Part shown: one piece after another, positions 9,819-20,500 of the stretch | How the letters are laid out: each line of letters starts with the position of its first letter | How positions within the stretch are numbered: the first letter of the stretch is position 1 | NCBI GenBank assembly: GCA_009746045.1 | Contig: RPFO01000406.1 | Location: 1,144,030 to 1,208,029 of the forward strand | Source: Mesostigma viride | Lineage: Eukaryota > Streptophyta > Mesostigmatophyceae > Mesostigmatales > Mesostigmataceae | Direction: 5' to 3' | Length of the DNA stretch: 64,000 bases | Made by a program: the position numbers and the translations under genes | Notes under the pieces: generated by a model | The model's input: the letters and a program-made list of their open reading frames with translations, nothing else | What the model was told of the DNA's origin: nothing | Databases searched by the model: none

Positions 9819-10389
9819 TGTTACGTCGCGTAACAATTCGTTGTAGTTACGGACGTAAATTAGGTCCTTGGCCTCGGTTGTTCCTAGGTTACGTGCAGTT
9901 CTAGTTTGGACATGATTGTCCCCGTAACAGTACTGTGGTATAGTGGGTGCCTTTGGGCGCCGCGCCGCGTACTATATTAGTGGTCCTTATCCTTTTGTAG
10001 AATGTAGTGGACAGGCGTGCATCTGTGCACCTGCTTGTGTTTCTGTGTTTCTGCAGGCGAGGGCCAGGTCGGCCCGAGCCTGTTGGACCGTTGGTGACCA
10101 TTTATGCACGTTCCACTCCTTGTGTGGTCACTCGGCGTGTGTTAAATGAATTAGCACATATTAGCTTGGGTCACGGCAGTTTAGTTGTGTTTCCTTCCTC
10201 TTTTCCTGGAGTAAACGGGTTTGATTAAATGGCCTATGGCGTATTACAGTAGTACATATGTAAATGCATTGAGATCTGGTTCGTCTCGGTCGTCTTTCGC
10301 TAGGGGTGTAAATAGAAGCAGCCTCACTAGTTTAGGTAGTATCAGGACAGGTAGAGGTAGAGGTGGTGGCCGAGGCTTGCGGCGTAACA
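9819..10389 (+). repeat. 3' LTR (571 bp)
   Basis: The LTR begins TGTTACG and ends CGTAACA, a perfect 7-bp terminal inverted repeat. Its last 162 bp match the sequence at 1-166. It directly follows the polypurine tract. The flank after it begins CTGCT, the candidate target-site duplication. Confidence 0.92.
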
Positions 10390-10517
10390 CTGCTAAGGTG
10401 AAATGCAAGCCACTTTCGCGCTCCGCACATAAAAAAACACGACACCAGCCCATGAAATGCAAAACGACCGTTGTAGCAACAGCAAGCACTCATGACTCAG
10501 TCCATGCCGTGAGAAAT

Positions 10518-12321
10518 AACAGCAAACGGCAAACAGCAAACAGCAAACAGCAAACAGCAAACAGCAAACAGCAAACAGCAAACAGCAAACAGCAAACAGC
10601 AAACAGCAAACAGCAAACAGCAAACAGCAAACAGCAAACAGCAAACAGCAAACAGCAAACAGCAAACAGCAAACAGCAAACAGCAAACAGCAAACAGCAA
10701 ACAGCAAACAGCAAACAGCAAACAGCAAACAGCAAACAGCAAACAGCAAACAGCAAACAGCAAACAGCAAACAGCAAACAGCAAACAGCAAACAGCAAAC
10801 AGCAAACAGCAAACAGCAAACAGCAAACAGCAAACAGCAAACAGCAAACAGCAAACAGCAAACAGCAAACAGCAAACAGCAAACAGCAAACAGCAAACAG
10901 CAAACAGCAAACAGCAAACAGCAAACAGCAAACAGCAAACAGCAAACAGCAAACAGCAAACAGCAAACAGCAAACAGCAAACAGCAAACAGCAAACAGCA
11001 AACAGCAAACAGCAAACAGCAAACAGCAAACAGCAAACAGCAAACAGCAAACAGCAAACAGCAAACAGCAAACAGCAAACAGCAAACAGCAAACAGCAAA
11101 CAGCAAACAGCAAACAGCAAACAGCAAACAGCAAACAGCAAACAGCAAACAGCAAACAGCAAACAGCAAACAGCAAACAGCAAACAGCAAACAGCAAACA
11201 GCAAACAGCAAACAGCAAACAGCAAACAGCAAACAGCAAACAGCAAACAGCAAACAGCAAACAGCAAACAGCAAACAGCAAACAGCAAACAGCAAACAGC
11301 AAACAGCAAACAGCAAACAGCAAACAGCAAACAGCAAACAGCAAACAGCAAACAGCAAACAGCAAACAGCAAACAGCAAACAGCAAACAGCAAACAGCAA
11401 ACAGCAAACAGCAAACAGCAAACAGCAAACAGCAAACAGCAAACAGCAAACAGCAAACAGCAAACAGCAAACAGCAAACAGCAAACAGCAAACAGCAAAC
11501 AGCAAACAGCAAACAGCAAACAGCAAACAGCAAACAGCAAACAGCAAACAGCAAACAGCAAACAGCAAACAGCAAACAGCAAACAGCAAACAGCAAACAG
11601 CAAACAGCAAACAGCAAACAGCAAACAGCAAACAGCAAACAGCAAACAGCAAACAGCAAACAGCAAACAGCAAACAGCAAACAGCAAACAGCAAACAGCA
11701 AACAGCAAACAGCAAACAGCAAACAGCAAACAGCAAACAGCAAACAGCAAACAGCAAACAGCAAACAGCAAACAGCAAACAGCAAACAGCAAACAGCAAA
11801 CAGCAAACAGCAAACAGCAAACAGCAAACAGCAAACAGCAAACAGCAAACAGCAAACAGCAAACAGCAAACAGCAAACAGCAAACAGCAAACAGCAAACA
11901 GCAAACAGCAAACAGCAAACAGCAAACAGCAAACAGCAAACAGCAAACAGCAAACAGCAAACAGCAAACAGCAAACAGCAAACAGCAAACAGCAAACAGC
12001 AAACAGCAAACAGCAAACAGCAAACAGCAAACAGCAAACAGCAAACAGCAAACAGCAAACAGCAAACAGCAAACAGCAAACAGCAAACAGCAAACAGCAA
12101 ACAGCAAACAGCAAACAGCAAACAGCAAACAGCAAACAGCAAACAGCAAACAGCAAACAGCAAACAGCAAACAGCAAACAGCAAACAGCAAACAGCAAAC
12201 AGCAAACAGCAAACAGCAAACAGCAAACAGCAAACAGCAAACAGCAAACAGCAAACAGCAAACAGCAAACAGCAAACAGCAAACAGCAAACAGCAAACGG
12301 CAAACAGCAAACAGCAAACAG
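10518..12321. repeat. heptanucleotide satellite (AAACAGC)n, about 258 copies
   Basis: About 1.8 kb is an almost perfect array of AAACAGC. The only variants seen are an AAACGGC unit next to each end. Neither strand produces a stop codon in any frame, so long open frames here are artefacts of the repeat. A run of about 26 A (12329-12354) lies a few bases after the array. The array starts about 130 bp downstream of the LTR element. Confidence 0.97.
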
Positions 12322-12695
12322 AAAACACAAAAAAAAAAAAAAAAAAAAAAAAAACATTCAAACTCCAGAATAATATTTGGAAGTGCTAAGGGAATGGGGC
12401 TCACTGACATGCCAGCACAGGCAGTGGGGCGCAGAAAGCGGGACACAACTGGCACCAGGCAAGTCTGATTGCAACCCCTATGACATATGCTTAGTACCCC
12501 AGACAATCAAAGGGTAGACGGTAAAAAAAATGTCATGGCTCGGACCAGCAAGAAGATCCTGCATAGCTGCGCAATAGGCATCAGACCCGCGGCGCCATGC
12601 ATGGGAAGCTTTCCCATGGCAATCCTAAGCTTACGCACTAGCCAAGCTAACTTGCAAGTTATTACTTCACGTTGATTGCCCTCACGTGAGCTCAC

Positions 12696-13439
12696 CCCCT
12701 CCATCGAGTTAGTTGTCTCAGCTCGTGCTGCCGGCAGCTGACGCTCCAGATCTGCCACCTGGGCCAACAGCGCCGCCTGCTTCTTGGCCAAAGCCTGTTC
12801 GGCATTGGACGCCCGCACTTGGGCCGCCTCCCTTCCCATGGACTGCTCCTGCAGTGCGGCTTGCACTTCCTGCAACTGACGCTTCAAATGATCCACCCTG
12901 GACACAGCCTCATCCCTCGCTTTGGACAGCTTCCTGAGGTCCTTCAGAATCTCTTGCGCATCTTGCTGCTGGCATTCCAGCTCTTCACTCTTGGTGGCCA
13001 GCTGCGCGTCCTTCTGCTCCACTGCCTTCTCCGCGGCGGCCGCCCTGGCTTGCTGATACCGGAGCTCCTCTGCCGTTGCCTCGGATGCGCTCGACTTGAG
13101 CCGTGCTTGCGTCTTCCAAAACTCCGCCTGCTGCTTCCAGGCAGAAGCATTGGCAGTATCACCCTCGCCATTGGCCTCGTTGGGCCGCTGCTGCAGTATA
13201 TCTCCCAGCTCAGCACCTGGCTGCCGCGATGCCTGTGCATGTCCCAGTGTGTCACCGGCTGAGTGTGCTGCGCCCATGCCTGCATATTGCCCGGTGTACT
13301 CGTCCAGTTTGCTGTTGAGCTCTGTAACCAGCTGCTGCGTGTTGTCCAGTTTGCTGCAAAGCTCAGCAATCCTCTGCTCAGCAGGCAAGCTGTCCAACTC
13401 CTCCGCAGGAGGCTGCTTGGGCGGGCTTGAAAAGTTTTC
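12696..13439 (-). CDS. coiled-coil protein, single visible exon
   Basis: The minus-strand frame encodes 248 residues dominated by Ala, Glu, Gln, Lys and Leu in heptad-like order, for example AQLATKSEELECQQQDAQEI and VDHLKRQLQEVQAALQEQ. This is typical of a long parallel coiled coil. I place the exon between acceptor TGCCAG (13440-13445 side) and donor GGTGAGC (12690-12696), both phase 0. If the donor is not used, the frame continues to a stop at 12507. An in-frame Met lies 14 codons upstream of the acceptor, so a single-exon reading is possible. No family is recognised. The rest of the gene would lie at 13440-14300 and below 12696 but was not found. Confidence 0.55.
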
Positions 13440-14334
13440 CTGGCATGGGACCAAGAGCAGGCAAGGAGAGGCCAAACACAAAATAAGCAGAGGAGTGAAG
13501 CACTATCAAGGCCAACTAAAATTGCACACAGAGTGGCCTGCATTGCTGTACATAGAAATTCAATAAAAAAGGAAAGACAATCTTTTTATCATGATGTACA
13601 CAACAGCAAAAGACGGATGATGTTAACTGCCTGAAGTCGTTGTTTACTCCAAAATTTCTGGGTCCGTTGTAGAAAAGGATCCCTTTACTAGCCTGGTTTG
13701 GGCGCTTCTGCTTCGCCTGCAGCGTGAAGGAATCCCCCTGTTCTCCTATCCATCAGACGGCAGTCATGAGCTTCGGTACAGCTTGTTATCTAAGTAGAGA
13801 GCAACTCATAATTTACCTCGCCATGCGGCAGCTGCATCGGCGGCGAAGCAGCACTCACGCCTGGACTTGCAGCATCGGCGCCGGATGCAGTACCAATGCA
13901 AGGCACGTCGCCTGGAGCTACCATTTCGTCGAAGTGAAAGCTGCTACCAACTCTACAAGGTTAAGCCAGTATGCCTTAGGACGACGCCCGTTCTCAAAAC
14001 GAGGCCCTTACTTCTATACAACTACATGCAGTGTCCGCAAAGGGAACCTTTCAAACAACTCGGCTTTCACAACAGTAAGACTTACCATGCAATATCACAC
14101 TTCTCTGCCATGACCACTCCCGAAAGCTCAAGTCTAACGCCGTGCGCTGGTGGGATGGTTTGGACACCTGCACCGATGGTTTTCGCAGATTTGACAGTTG
14201 CCTCTGTGGTAAAAGTCAAAAGTTTATTAGCGCGCTACATACGGTAGAGCTTGATACAGCCGGGTGGCGAGGTTTAGATTTCTGAGTATTCATCGCGTCC
14301 TCGCTTTTCCTGAGCCACAGGCCTACAGCTGAAC
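13440..14334. other. no identifiable gene; divergent upstream region
   Basis: This region lies between the minus-strand coiled-coil exon and the plus-strand LRR gene. It probably holds upstream exons of the former and the promoter of the latter. Short frames are present but none has a recognisable domain. Confidence 0.4.
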
Positions 14335-14517
14335 ATGATGGAAAATATGGGTGTGACGTCTTGTCCACGTGGCGCCCTCTTGGCGCACCAACGGCTTGTT
14401 GTTTTTGGTGGTGGTTTTAATTATTACACAGCCGGGCTTGACTACCAGGTTCTGTACAGGTGTAGCAGAGAAGTACTACAGTACATGGCTTCGGAAGTTC
14501 GGATTCCCGCGCCAAAG
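14335..14517 (+). CDS. proposed exon 1 of the CEP78-like gene
   Basis: An ATG-initiated frame (MMENMGV) reaches donor AAG|GTGCGG at phase 0, matching the phase-0 start of the next exon. The end reads LDYQVLYRCSREVLQYM and RIPAPK, reminiscent of the short helical N terminus before the first LRR in CEP78. An internal acceptor (TTACACAG at about 14424-14431) could mean that an earlier exon supplies the start. A CAA-repeat follows at 14531-14560 in the intron. Confidence 0.4.
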
Positions 14518-17500
14518 GTGCGGCGTGGGCAACAACAACAACAACAACAACAACAACAACGGCGCCAAAGACGGTCGATCCAGAAAATTCCGTACATACA
14601 TGAGTACCTGTCTCCAGCGTGGTACTCAACAACTACTACAACAAATCCTGATGGCTGATGCCATGCCAGATGGCAGGACAGCCAGGACTTAGCGTGGTAC
14701 AGATGCCGGAATAGGTGCACACCTCGTGCTTTCCTGGTTACCTTGCATTGTCGGACTGCAGGAGTCCAACGGTCAAGTTAGCGGATATGGCCACGCGAAA
14801 GTGTTATAATGTACATTGGCAGCAATATATTATGCAAAGCCTGGTGCCATTTTTCAAAGCTACCTGAATGTCCGCAGCAAAGAAAACGTGATGTCGTCCG
14901 AACGCCTTTTTTACCTTTGTACGCAGGACTTTGCGCAGGCTGGCTCAATTTTTTGATTTTCGACAGTCCGAAATCGATCTACCTCGAGTCGGGCGCCTGG
15001 CCACTGTTGTGTAACTGCATGTTGACCCTAGTGGAATTAAGCCGTGGCAGTAGGGCAGTCTATATATTACGTAATCTAGCTGGACGTATTGCAGTAATTA
15101 GCCCCAGGGACAAAATTGCGTCATTTTTGCGTCCTCGGTTAGATTAATAGCTCATTTTGGTAGGCGCATTCTGAAAGCCGGCCTTATGAAGTGGGCTCCA
15201 TTACCCTCTGGCGTTGACAAGCGTCGGCTTGTTCAACGCAGCGATGGCCGGCACAAAGAGCGGGAACGGGCCGAAATGTCAGCAATATTTGATGTTTCAT
15301 GGCCCAACGATCTTTCGAAAGGTCCGGTCCAGTTTCGACCCCAGCAAAAATATGGCGACAGGATTATGCGCGGCATGAAGCGGGGATGCTGCGAGGTGCG
15401 TTGAACGTTTGGCTGGTGGGCTACCCTAAATTATTGAGCAACTTGCCAGCAGCCTTCATTTCAACTAGCTTACCTGGGCGTTGGAATCGCAGTTTGACAA
15501 AATAATAGGGGCCTGCCCACGTGGCTCCCCTTCATTTCAACTACATGCATTCCCGTCCGGTAGGCTCTATGAGGACTTTGCGTTCCAATTCCGCGCAGAA
15601 ATTCAGAAATTGTCTGTGTACTTAACTCGCGCGTTCGGGTATTGCGCTGGTTTGCTATGGTTAGGATGCATTCGACTAGATGCGTGCATCGGTGATGCTC
15701 GTGAAGCTGCTCGAGTTGCCAATCACCGTCAGCCTTTGTCATGGTCTGCTCTCCTTTGCAATTCGAATGCCGAGCATAGAAAATGTAAACTGACAGGTAT
15801 CATGCTGGCTCATTGCCACCTTGATGGATTTTTCGGTAAGAAACATCATAGCCACCTTGGGGTTGTCCATGTTGGGTGTACATCGCCATGCTTGCGTTGC
15901 CTGTAGTTGGACATGTTCACCTCTCGGTGGTTGATCCGGACATGCACGATGCTAAGGAAAGGCCTCGCCCAGTGTCCTCAAGTTGCAAGCAGATAATTAA
16001 GATCACACACCGTGAGTGTCACAGCAGACCTTGTTTGTTCCTGTACCTGATGCCGTATGCAGCTAATCTAGAGTGTTGCCGAGGTGGCAGTGCCGGCAAG
16101 GCGTTGGCCGGGTTATCATTTCAGGTAGTGACTGTGCGAACAGCCCCTACAAATGTGTTGCCCCCTCCCCCTGCTGTAAAGTCGAAAATTCCAGAACTTA
16201 GTAGCATCAATTTAATTGTTTATGTTTCATATTCCTCATATCCCTTTGACTTTGCCCTTTGACAACGACCACCTTTACGCCTGTCTTTTTGCACTGCGGG
16301 TGTTTTCCCCCCCAGGCCAACCTGGTGTGCTTGAGTGCGGAGGATCTGGCAGTCCTCTCCCGCTCGCTGGTGGTCAACCAGACCCACCTGCGCGTCATCC
16401 GGCTCGTCTGCCACAAGATGGTGACCACCAACAAGTACTACACAGGTGCGGTGATGGATACTAACTACACATGAAATAACGACCATAAGGATCACACGGT
16501 CGAGGTGGTGAACAAGTACGACACAGGTGAGATATGATCATCTAGGACCACAAGGATCACACGGTCGAGGTGGTGAACAAGTACGACACAGGTGAGATAT
16601 GATCATCCAGGACCACAAGGATCACACGGTCGAGGTGGTGAACAAGTACGACGCATGAAGAAATTACTGCACAGGTGGCGAGCACCAAGCATTACACCAG
16701 GCACTCACACAAACAGGTGGTGCAGTGGCGTTCCTTTTTTGACAGCACCACCCCATCCAGGTACCAGGGAACCTCGTTTGCCCTGCCATGGCACGTCCCA
16801 CCTTCCTGACGGACGAGTGCACGTGGTCGTTTTATGACAGGATGGGTAGCAACGTCGACCATACAACTGCACGTGCCCACCTTCATGACGGATGAGTGCA
16901 ATGGTCGGTTTATGGCAGGATGGGTAGCAATGTCGACCATACAACTGCAACACGCAAATCCTAGGCTTCCCCGTGGCAAGTTCTTAGGGGGGCTCGAAAA
17001 TCAGAATCCAACCATATTGCAGGGTGCTAATAGCCCAGGCAGGGACCCCATAATTATATCCGTTAAAATCCCCCAGGCAGGCCTTCGCAGCCCCAAAAGT
17101 GGTTGCCTGGCGTAGCGTTAGGGATCTAAGAGTATTTTAGGATTGCCGCCGTCTCGTCCTCTGCCACGGAGGTTGTCATCTACATTCTGTCCGGGCCACC
17201 CACACTGGCTCGCTGTCACCCTGTCAGCTGGATCGTAGATGTGCCAGAGGGGAGGAGTGGTCCATGGGCAGGGGGGTTGGTACATGGGAGGGGAATGGCG
17301 GAACGTTGTCCCATGGGTAATGAACCAGAGCATGGATTGTTTGTAAAGGGGGGAAGGCCATTTTCGGGGTAGCAGCGGAGTGATTGGGGACGTGGGACAA
17401 ATGAGAGTCCGATTGCGATCATGGCCACGATGATAAAACCCGTTGTCTGCTGTGTCTTTTGCGCGGACTCTGCTTTTGTTCTCTGAGGGACCAATTCAGA

Positions 17501-20500
17501 TGAGAGGCAGCAGGTTGATTGTAAACAATAATGTGCAAGACAAGACTCAGCAAGTACCAGGGCGCAATAGTGCTACGCCGCGATCTTGCTGGACTGGGAC
17601 TCCGTTGCGATGCACCAAAGAGAAGGCAGCACTGTCATCGCCACCCGCACGCTAGTCATGGTGATCGTGGCGATGGGTATTCACGCTTGTCATGGTGATC
17701 GTGGCGATGGGTGTTCACGCTAGTCATGGTGATCGTGGCGATGGGTGTTCACGCTAGTCATGGTGATCGTGGCGATGGGTATTCACGTCCACAGGGAGAA
17801 TGACAGGGTGGGCGACTGTGGAGCATCGAAGGGCAGTGCCGGGGGAAGGTGCTCAGGACAGCTGCGACAAACAGCTGTGTCTCGCAGCGCGCCGTGGCAA
17901 GAATCTTCCCTGTGTTCCCATGCATGTAGTACCGCGTAGACTGGGTTTCCATGGCGCTTAAAAAAAAACAACCCACTTTCCCCGCTCACGGTTCACGGCA
18001 TTGCTCCCAACCTGCGCGCTTGAGGGGCATCGAATCCTCCAGGCTGCACGCTCGGTGGTGCAGACCTGCCGGGCCCGTGCTGCATCCCAGCCATTCTGTC
18101 TAATGCCGGCACCTCTACCCCCTGCCTGACCCCTCCGTGCCCGTTCCTTGCCACCCCTCCTGCGTCGCCCCTCACTCCCCACGCCTCCTGCGTCGCGCGA
18201 CACCCCTCATACTTTGCCCCTCCTTTTGCACGCGGCCCCTCGCGCTTTGCTCTTTGTGCACCCGCAGCGCTCATGGCGCGCGCACACAACGTGGCGTCGG
18301 TGCTGCAGGACGTGCACGTGTGCCGCCGGCTGTGCGTGTGAGTGCCCCCGTGGATGCGCGCCCCACCCACTCATCCCTGTGATACTGTTGTTGGATCCAG
18401 ATCATCATTTTACCGTCACTCAAGGTTGTTGAGTAAACCGTGAGCAGTGCCGGCTGCCCCATGCCCGTCGAAGCACGTTACTACGTCTTGTTGCACGGCG
18501 TGCAGGCCTGGGTTGTGATTTGGCTGCGCTAGTGATTTGGCAACGTGGCTATGGTAGCATAGCCCTCGCGCTTATGCCTTGGTCTAGCCTGCACTACACT
18601 TCACTGTTTCATCCATTTCACTTGTGTCATGAGTGGCACCAGGATCCTGCCACAGCGCACAGTAACCCTGTTCCTCATTATCCATCAAGTTACCTGGTTC
18701 ATTATGATAGCAGTAACCCCGTTCCTCGTTATCCATCAAGTTACCTGGTTCATTATGATAGTATTGCTGTGTGGCTATGGTAGGATAGTCGACACCACTA
18801 CATTGGCATGTGGCAACTACATTGGCATGTGGCTGGCATGCCTGTGTTCATTTGGACAGCAGGTATCATGGCGTCGGAGCAGCTTGTGAGCCCTGCGCAT
18901 GCCTGCAGTCTTTTCTGGTTTGGGGCACGAGATTATGCCCAGCTATGCCGCAGTTTGGCTTCTTCGCCAATTCATTAATAGTTGCTGTCCGATGACAGTA
19001 AGCAATATTGTTTGACAGTATTGCTTGCCATTGCGGTTAGGTAACATGTTTTGCCATGACTGCCGCTGCACAAGTGTAGGCTCGGAGTCCGGCCGTTTAG
19101 CCCACCACCGGCTTAGTCCCTCTCTGCGCGGTTGATCCGCAATCCAAGGATGCCATGCCGCTGCGGATGGGGGACACGATGATGCACACCTGGGCATGGA
19201 GGGGTCCATGCACTGTTTTGCTTGGTATTGGTTGGGTCCCATACCATCCCAGTTGCTTGAAGCTCATTCTACTGTGGTTAGTGCGCCATGAGCAAAAGTG
19301 CGTGGCTCCTTGATCAATGCTCGCAAGCGGTTCCTCATGACGCCTACGGGCGATTTACATGGTGATCAGGGGGAGTACGGGGTGACATGGAGTCATGTGC
19401 CGCGCGTGACATGAAACTAGTGTGACAGCCCACATGGAATCCTTGTTATGGAACACAAGAAACGTCAAGAGCAGGCCATCGCGACACCTTGAGGCAATCT
19501 TGTGCGCATACCTCCCCTTCCTTTCAATTGCTATGCGGCATTCCTTGAGGTGTCCCCCCCCCCCCCCCCTCTCTGTACATTTATACCGATGACTTGTTCC
19601 TTCCGGATGTTTGCTTTCATCGGCCACCTGTCATCCTCGCAGCTCACTGTCCAGCGTGATATCCCACTCGCAGTGCCTGGCGCGACTAGAGATCGGGTGC
19701 AACCTGGGGCCCGAGGGGTGGGACATGCTGGGGGCGGCCATCGGTGAGCGCGCGAGCACGGCTACTCGATTGCCCGCGAGCATCTCCATTGTTGTCGCGT
19801 TGCCGCCTCTGCTGCTGTCCCATTGCCTGTAACAACATGTGCTCGTCATGGGTGTTGCGTTGCGTACAAGAGCAGAGGCGTGCAGTCTGTCTTCCGTACG
19901 ATGCATCTGGCCAGCACTTTTCCCATAAATCCAGTATATAACATCCTAACACCTACATCTTTCTCACCGCGGTTGAGGTTGAGGCCTATTGCTAGTATGA
20001 GGCAGCTGCAGTTCAGGGGATGCCCGTCTTGTCCGCGCATCCAGCCATCAAATGGTTCCGGCCATCATTCAGATTTGACTTTGTTTGGGATTCTGGTGGC
20101 ATGAGATGGCTGATTGGTGGTTACTCGCCCCCAGCAGGGATCGCCCCCCTGCTCCATGCGCACTTTGTGAGCCTTTCAACTTCACCTTGTTGACATTTCT
20201 GTGCTGGTTCTTCTCATCAGGTCCTGCCGCCAGGCTTGTCGAATGGCGGGCCGGTAGTCCCGTCTCTGGGCTGGTAGTGATTGCCAGAATCTGAGAATCT
20301 AAAAACCTTAATTAAATTTGCATGCAGTCAGGCTGAAATGTCATACTGCATAGAGCCTCAGTAGTTGTTGCCTGAAGTTTTGGATGCCTTTGGAACCCTC
20401 CCCTCCCCTTCGCTCCCCATGGCTCCCGGTCCCACCCCATGTCCCTGCAGGCACCAACACGTCCATCACCACCCTGTGCCTCAACAACAGCTCCCTGGGG

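Larger units (their letters stand above)
1..10389 (+). mobile_element. Ty3/gypsy LTR retrotransposon, chromovirus type, 5' end outside window
   Basis: The order is partial LTR, gag with zinc knuckle, aspartic protease, reverse transcriptase, RNase H, integrase, chromodomain, an extra large ORF, polypurine tract and LTR. Integrase downstream of RNase H defines Ty3/gypsy (Metaviridae) order, and the C-terminal chromodomain marks a chromovirus. The two LTR ends align at 1-166 and 10228-10389. Both end in CGTAACA, and the 3' LTR begins with the inverted complement TGTTACG. A target-site duplication cannot be checked because the left boundary lies outside the window. Coding frames are long but interrupted at several ORF junctions, so the copy is either slightly decayed, uses frameshifting, or carries sequence indels. 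Confidence 0.93.

Noticed and set aside
10518-12321. Telomeric or interstitial telomere repeat
   Set aside because: AAACAGC does not match TTTAGGG or TTTTAGGG type repeats in either orientation.
10221-12506. Very long open frames on both strands (over 600 codons)
   Set aside because: They are produced by the 7-bp repeat, which has no stop codon in any frame. The repeated peptide has no supporting start context or domain.
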